64,000 nucleotides of DNA from Paraphaeosphaeria minitans (lineage: Eukaryota; Ascomycota; Dothideomycetes; Pleosporales; Didymosphaeriaceae): the NCBI GenBank assembly GCA_015832175.1, contig WJXW01000011.1, forward strand, positions 1 to 64,000, read 5' to 3'. Every line of letters begins with the position of its first letter. Within the stretch, counting starts at the first letter, position 1. The notes beneath the pieces were generated by a model. It was not told where the DNA came from, made no database searches, and saw nothing but the letters and a program-made list of their open reading frames with translations. Positions 57,230 to 64,000 of this stretch are shown piece by piece. A program made the position numbers and the translations under genes.

Positions 57230-58620
57230 ATAAGTACTTTACGAACTCTTACCTCTTTTACAGCTTTAGGTACTGCTAAGATTACTCCTATAAAGGATAG
57301 TAGTAAGGCGCATAAACCTAATCTCTACTTTAGTAAATAATCTTAAACTAACGTCTAGATTCTCTAGTTAGACCTCTACTTCTTTAACTTAGATAAACCT
57401 TTTAAAGATAAAAAAAAAGTCATCTTTGCAGCGATATACATGCGAGGAGATATAGGATTATAAATCTATTTCTACCTTAAAAAGTACCTAGGAATAGACT
57501 ATAATAATAATAACAATAATTACGTAAACGAGCATACTAATGTAGTTAATATTATTAAAGATTATAATAACTTTAAGAAATGCCTTAAATAACTCTTTAA
57601 AATTGCTAATAAGGACTCTATTACAAAAGCAAAGATTTAGACTATAACTTAGAAATAATTAGTAGCTAAGTATATAGCTAAGTTTTACAGATATGCTGTG
57701 TAACTTAACTAGAACAATAAATCTTTTTAGGACATGTATAAATAAGGACTTAAATAGAAACTATGTAAGGAACTCCTACGTAGTAGTATACAAATTACTA
57801 ACCTTAAAGAACTATACAAAGAAACTATTAGGATTAATAGAGAATAGTTTTTACTATAACAGGAGCTCTACTAAAACCCTAGGGCGATAAGCTTTAAATA
57901 ACTAGTAAAAGTGGTTTATAAGAACTCTGTTAGAATTGTCTAAAAGTAACAGCTAAGGAACTACTAAAGATATAAACTAATAGAAAATGTCTAGTTTAAC
58001 TATATAGGTAAAGGAAAAGAAGGAAAGATAGGCTTTAAGCAGCCTAATAAACGCGTTTTTAATAAAAGTTAATAACTAATAACTAAAACCTGTAAATACT
58101 TTATATGTAGCAAACTAGGCTATATAGCTAGGAACTATAAATTAAAAAACAAAGTCTATTAGACTAAGTTAAATGTACTAACTATTAAAGACTAAAAACC
58201 TAATAAAGAATAGAAAGTTATTACAACGCTATTTAGTCACTAACGCGTTACACTAGAATAAAGTAAGCAATTAGATTTACCTAACTTATAATTATATAAA
58301 GATCTAGAAGACGACTCTAACGTATACTATAACGTAAAAAACATAGAAGAGATACTAAGATCTCTTACTTCTTACCTATAAAGTAGGCAGAAAGAAGACA
58401 ACCCTATATTACCTAAGTATAAACTAAATGTTTAGGACTACATAGAACCCTACTAGGCACTAAAAGGGATGTAACCCTATAAAAATAAAAAGTTAGACTA
58501 CGTACTAAAGTACTACCTAGACTACTAAAATCCTACACACTAATTCTATATGAAGATGTATTGTAAAGAACTAATATACGCATAATATAAGGCGGAGAAA
58601 GAGGAGAATAAGAAATAACC
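57230..58620 (+). pseudogene. B3 gag remnant
   Basis: Starts at ATA 17 bp after the LTR. Capsid-like region, Asn/AAT run near 57500, then a zinc knuckle at 58091-58138 (CKYFICSKLGYIARNY, Cys/His partly to Tyr). RIP stops throughout. Confidence 0.8.
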
Positions 58621-61600
58621 TAGAAGGAAACTACGCTATAGATAGATATAGATAGACTACCCTATTACAGCTTATAACAAACACCTCTAGAATAAATAAT
58701 AAGTAAAATACTTTCCTTACCTTACGCTAAAAGGCAATAAATACTATAATATACTTATTAATAGAAACTATATATAACTATACTAGTACACGTGTCTAAA
58801 CTAAGACTATAAATACTACTATATAGCTAAACATTTAGACGGCTTTGTAAACTGCCCTACGTAAGAAGTAATAATAGAACTACTAATTTAACTAGTACAC
58901 AGGAATAGTAAAGACTATAGGAGGAAAAATAGTAAAACATTCTTATAGGAAAAAGAAAAAGACAATCTACATAAACTACGTACTTAAGAATAATAATAGA
59001 AGCGAATGCTTAGAAACGTATACTAGGCACTAGAACTTAAATACGACTTATATAAATAGATGTCTTTTTTAGGCCTAAACTTAGATAAAAAAACATCTTT
59101 ATTAAATTAAATACTATAGTAAGCACAGCATTAGTTAAGCTACTAGTATAGCTTAAAGGAATATAGGCTTAAGCTCTTATAGACTTAGGAGTAGGAAAGA
59201 ACTTTATATCTTATTAGATAGCAAGATAAGTAGGACTTATAATATTAGAGAAAAAAGTACTTTACATTATTTATATTATAAATAGATCCCTAATGCCTAA
59301 GACACCTTAAATATACTAGGAGGTTACTACTATAATAATAGTCTAAGGACATAGAGAGGAGCTTACCTTAGATATCTTACTAGGATCTAAGCACGAGTTA
59401 GTCTTAGAATTACCTTAGTTAATAATACACAACCTATAGATTAACTAGGGTATAAAGAAAATATTGTTTAAACGCTGTAATTATATATTATAAGTAAAGC
59501 CTATGTATTAACTAAAAATAATAGTAGATAAGGAAGTTATTAACAACATAATACTGTGATAAATAGTTAAAAAATAAAAAAACACTTTAGTAGACGCTAG
59601 TAGGAACTACTAGATTAAGAAGCGTAAGAAGGAGGATAATAGTACACCCCTTACCTTACTAAGAGAGTATAGGAAATAAATATATATATTTATAGAAAAG
59701 GAAGGAAAAGCAAACCTACTAAAATATTAACCCTAGGATCTTACAATAGACCTAGAAGAAGGGAAGACACTACCCTTTAGACTACTATATAGTAAAATAG
59801 GAGAAGAACTCCTTAAAAAACGTAATTTTATTAAGATAAACCTTAAGAAAGGATATATATAACTATTAAAGTCACTAGCAGTAAGCCCTTTTATGTTTAT
59901 TAAGAAAAAGGATGGATTAGATAGACTATATGTTAACTACTAACAACTTAATAATATAATAATAAAGAACTAATATCTACTACTAAATATTATAGAGTTA
60001 CAAGATTGACTATCTTAAGCTAAGATATTTATAATAATAGATCTAAGAGACGGTTACCACTTTATATAAATTAAGAAAGGTAAAGAATAGAAAACAGCGT
60101 TTTAATTACGCTACAAACTATTTAAATATAAGGTTATAGCTTTTAGACTTATAAACGCACTAGCAGCTTTTATAGCATTTATTAATAACGTACTCTATAA
60201 ATATCTAGACATATTTGTTATCGCGTATATAGATAATATCCTTATCTTTTCTAAAAACAAATTAAATCACACTAAGCATATATAGATAGTACTAGAAGTA
60301 CTAGACAAAGCATACCTTCATATTAAACTTAAGAAATATAAGTTTAACATTAAATAACTTAAATTCCTAGGACACATTATTACTATAGAAAGAATTAAGA
60401 TAGGACTAAGTAAAGTTAAATATATTAAAAACTAGTTAATACTAAAGATAGCCAAGAACATCTAAAAATTCTTAGGATTCTATAGATTTAACTAATAATT
60501 TATCTAAAATTATATAAAGGTTATAATACCTTTAATAAATCTTACAAAGAAGGACGTACCCTTTAAATAAATAGATAAGTACAGAATGTTATTCCAACTC
60601 CTTAAAACAGTATATTTTATAGAACCTATCCTTATTTATTTTAGAAGCGATAAACTACTGCGCTTTAAAACAGACACTAGTAATCTTATGCTAGGCGCCT
60701 ACGCTAAATAAGAACGTAATAGTAAATAGCACCTAATTACCTATTACTTATGCAAATTTAATAACGCTAAAACACGATACAACGTATATAATAAAGAACT
60801 CTACGCTATTATTAAAGCCTTAAAGCACTAGAGGATTTATATACTTAGTTACTTAACGCTAGAAATCTACATAGATTATAAAAACCTTCTAAGGTTCACG
60901 ATGATAAAAGAACTTACGCCATAATAATAAAGATAGTTATAAACCACTAGACAGTATAAGTTTAAAGTTATCTATATAGCTAGAAAAGAAAACAGTAGAG
61001 TAGACGCTCTTAGCTAACAAAGTAATCTAGTAGGAGAAAAGGTAAAAACCTTCTCTATAATCCTTTGTAAAGCTAAAGATAGATCTCTAGAACTAATAGC
61101 AAAACTAAATTAACTTTTAGTAATTAACTAAGAAGTTCTGGAATATCTATAGACTAAGATTATCTAATAATACCACAATAACCCTATGTATAGACACTTA
61201 GGTATTATAAAGACAATAAAACTTATCTAAAGGAATTACACCTTTAAAGGAATTAAAGAAGCTGTAATAACTTATATCTATAAATATATAGAATACTAGA
61301 GAAATAAACATAGTATATATCTTAAATATAGAGAGATGTAAGCAATTAGAATACTAATAGCACTATAGGAAGATATTACTATAGATTTTATTATAGAAAT
61401 TCTAAACTCTAAGGATCTAATAATAGGAATTAAATATAATAGTATACTAGTAATAGTCTACTAACTAACTAAGTATATTAAGCTTATTCTATGTCTTAAA
61501 AGAATAATAGTAAAAGAACTCGCTTTTCTTATCCTAGACTAACTAATTAGATACTACAGTATCTTAAAAAGAATTATTAGCGATAGAGACAAGCTCTTTA

Positions 61601-61947
61601 CGTTGAATTATTAGATAACGCTTATAGCACTACTTAGAATAAAATGAAAACTATTAACAGCTTACTATCTATAAACTAACAGATAGATAGAACGTACAAA
61701 CTAAACTATAGAAACGTACCTACGTATCTACTATAATAGTTAGAAAAATAACTAGGTTTTATTACTACCTATAGTATAGTTAGTCTATAATAATAAAGTA
61801 TTAGCAGTATTACAACATACACTATTCTATATAAACTATAGAAGACACCTACATCTCTTTAACTAATAATCTCCTATAATAATTAAAGCAAAAGAAGCTA
61901 TAGATATAGTAGAAAATATAAAAAAAATACACTAATAACTCTAAAAG
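58621..61947 (+). pseudogene. B3 pol remnant: protease, RT, RNase H, integrase
   Basis: Protease ALIDLG near 59170-59190. RT with YIDN at 60226-60237. RNase H from about 60625 (TDTSN, mutated from TDASD). Integrase with ISDRD near 61575 and an HPxTN-like motif near 61660. It ends at the D3 insertion. Heavily RIP-mutated. Confidence 0.82.
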
Positions 61948-62259
61948 TGTTTATATAGTTTATTATACAAATAGCACTAAGTAAAATAGGGGCCTGCCTA
62001 CCTCTAGGAACCCGCATAAGGACCCACTACTTAGGTTAGCGCTAAGAGGCAGAGACTTTATAAGGCCTTGCCTACCTATAAGGACCTACACAAGGACCCC
62101 CTACTTAGGTTAGCGCTAAGAGGCAGAGACTTTATAAAGCCCTTAGTGCCCCTTTATACGATAGATAAGACATAATTAATTAAACCTACTTCTTACCCTT
62201 TGCACGATAGTATACTATTAACCCTTAAATGCTTAATTGCAGATTAAGCTAAACTAACA
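61948..62259 (+). repeat. 5' LTR of D3
   Basis: 312 bp, TGTTTATATAG...AACTAACA, aligned end to end with the D1 and D2 LTRs. Confidence 0.92.
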
Positions 62260-62699
62260 CTAATTAGTGGTTAATTCTAATTAACTATAAACTAGTAAGG
62301 TCTAAAAACGGAGCGCCCTATAAGCTAGATACGTAGGCTCTATATTGTTACCTTTACTAGAGATCGAATTTTAGATTATATAATAAGTAGAAATAAAGTA
62401 CGTATATTTATAAAGAGTTGCACAATCTAGTCTAAGCTATTCTACAGAAAAGAAAGGAGATAATACCTTTACTAAAGATTAAATTTTAGATTATATAATA
62501 AGCAGAAACAAAGCGTACACATCTATAAAGAGTTGCACAATCTAGTCTAAGCTATTCTATAGAAAAGAAAGGAGATAGTAAGCACATTCACAACCCTAAA
62601 AAACACATCGCACAATTAAACCAGCGACAACCAAACGTAAACACGTCGCATAATTAAACTAGCGATAACTAAACGTAGACACGTCGCACGACTAAGAAA

Positions 62700-64000
62700 G
62701 ACAATAACAACATAGCCTTAAGACTAGGAGACTTCCTAGAGAAACTATAACCTAAGGACGTTGCGCAATAATTAATACTACCTCCTTAGTAAGAAGACAA
62801 AGCAATATAGCTTTAATAAGTAAAAGAAGTAATAAACATTAAGGCTATTACCTTAAGAGGAGAGATCGCACAAAAGTACTAGGTAGATAGAGTAGATCTA
62901 CACAGCCACCTACCCCCTTCTCTAAAACAGCTAAACACTTATATAGTGTACATAATTGCGCAATATCGCGTAAGCAGCCTTAAAGGTAAAGAGGTAATTT
63001 CTTCTTTTACTAAAGATTTTAATAACTAGAAGGAGAGAACCTTTAATAAGATTAGTTATATAGTAAGAAGAGAGCTTATTACTTTTCTTATAAAAGAAGG
63101 CTTTATTACTACTAATTCTATAATAAAGGACACTTATGTAAAGAAACTCTTTAAACTATTATAGCTTAACTATAAGCTATAGACCCTTCGTATAATAATG
63201 CTATAACTGCAACCTAAACTGCTTCGCATAATCCTAACAATATAACCTACACTATCTATAGGTAATACATATATACATAGAGCATAGCTGGGGCCTATCC
63301 CTATACGTGCGAGGATAGAGACACTATATATAGAGCCACACTAGTAGTAGCAGCCTAAAACCTAGACTGCTTTTACCTAATAAACTACATTGTACGAAGA
63401 GGCTAGACACTCCTAGTCTCCTTAATAACTAGGAGATTATGCTTATATCTAGCTAGATAAGATTATTCTCTTTTAGAAGGCTTAGAGTAAAGAGAATAAC
63501 TACACTAGTAGGCTGTATAATATCCTAGTAGATAAGGTAAAAGTCTTTAGAGAACTATACTATAGGCTAGGTATACTACAGGACTAGTATGTAAACATCT
63601 TCCTAGAAATCCTTTCTAATCGTGCGAGTACCTACTACCTACACAATATTAGACTAGGACTTCTATAGGATAAATTATACAACAGACTAAATAGGCACTT
63701 TAACACTAGTGTTAATTATAATTAGTACTAGACAAACTAGACCACTCTTACCTTTAAACGCTATAAAAGGGATAATCTAGCTGCTATATTATACGAGGCC
63801 CTAGAAGTAATAATTAATAAGCTTACCTTAGCCTAAAGGGCTTTTAGACAAGGTTTTAGTAGTAAACTATAACTACACACTACTATTATATAAGCATACC
63901 ACAGCTATCCTAACCTTAAACAAGCTATGTTTAACCCTAAAAATATAGTAGAAGGCTTACTTAGCGACTTTTATGCGTTACTCTAAGTTACTAAAAATAG
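62700..64000 (+). pseudogene. D3 gag remnant, partial
   Basis: Collinear with D1 39060-40370. Plus-strand frame with TAA/TAG stops; the knuckle region lies beyond the window. Confidence 0.55.

Larger units (their letters stand above)
56782..61947 (+). mobile_element. Gypsy A/B copy B3, cut by D3
   Basis: Plus-strand element with a beta-type 5' LTR, gag and pol up to the integrase C-terminal region, where D3 inserts after CTCTAAAAG. The uninterrupted equivalent is B2 near 43430. The remainder lies beyond D3, outside the window. Confidence 0.9.
61948..64000 (+). mobile_element. LTR element D3, partial (runs off the window)
   Basis: A 312-bp 5' LTR (61948-62259) with its internal 74-bp duplication, followed by the same leader repeats and gag-like frame as D1. 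It ends within gag at the window edge, so the 3' LTR and target duplication cannot be checked. It shows fewer RIP changes in the leader than D1. Confidence 0.9.

Noticed and set aside
57693..57890. 65-codon plus-strand frame in B3
   Set aside because: It is in a different phase from the recognisable gag frame of the same segment.

Overview
This is the left end of a chromosome from a filamentous ascomycete (Pezizomycotina-type fungus). The evidence is a terminal CCCTAA array at base 1, short introns of 51-64 bp with fungal splice and branch signals, and a very strong footprint of repeat-induced point mutation (RIP). Outside two GC-normal islands, CpA and TpG are nearly gone, TpA dominates, and Gln/Trp codons of transposon genes read as TAA/TAG. 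The species cannot be named from the sequence.

Layout. 1-120 telomere; 121-1692 AT-rich subtelomeric repeats; 1693-6114 (minus) one intact 1,473-residue telomere-linked RecQ-type helicase in GC-rich DNA; 6115-16027 heavily mutated repeat DNA that I could not assign to a family; 16028-23240 a truncated chromodomain gypsy element (A1) inserted in a second gypsy family (C1); 23240-27800 a GC-normal island with two spliced genes (a 97-residue unknown protein and a 341-residue protein-kinase-like protein) separated by a 59-bp x 10 minisatellite; 28196-34901 a complete minus-strand gypsy element (B1) with AACTA target duplications; 35123-52130 a composite plus-strand gypsy element (B2) that contains a gag-only LTR element (D1) in its RT and a complete gypsy C element (C2) in its 3' LTR; 52131-56271 a truncated minus-strand gypsy (B4) with a solo D LTR; 56272-56781 a PIF/Harbinger transposase remnant; 56782-61947 gypsy B3, broken by D3, which runs off the window end.

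How it fits together. Three LTR families can be separated: gypsy A/B (one chromodomain family whose LTRs share R-U5 but carry three unrelated U3 modules), gypsy C (193-bp LTRs) and D (312-bp LTRs, copia-like gag only). Target-site duplications and uninterrupted sister copies fix much of the insertion order, and the A/B and C families are nested in each other in both directions. In both gypsy families the bases just inside the 5' LTR are complementary to the predicted 5' end of the transcript, 34 nt downstream of a TATA box, which points to Tf1/sushi-type self-priming. The main non-transposon object is the helicase next to the telomere. It has two zinc fingers of the OrsD/DUF3505 type, a central segment resembling a tyrosine-recombinase core, and a full RecQ helicase with its zinc-binding domain.
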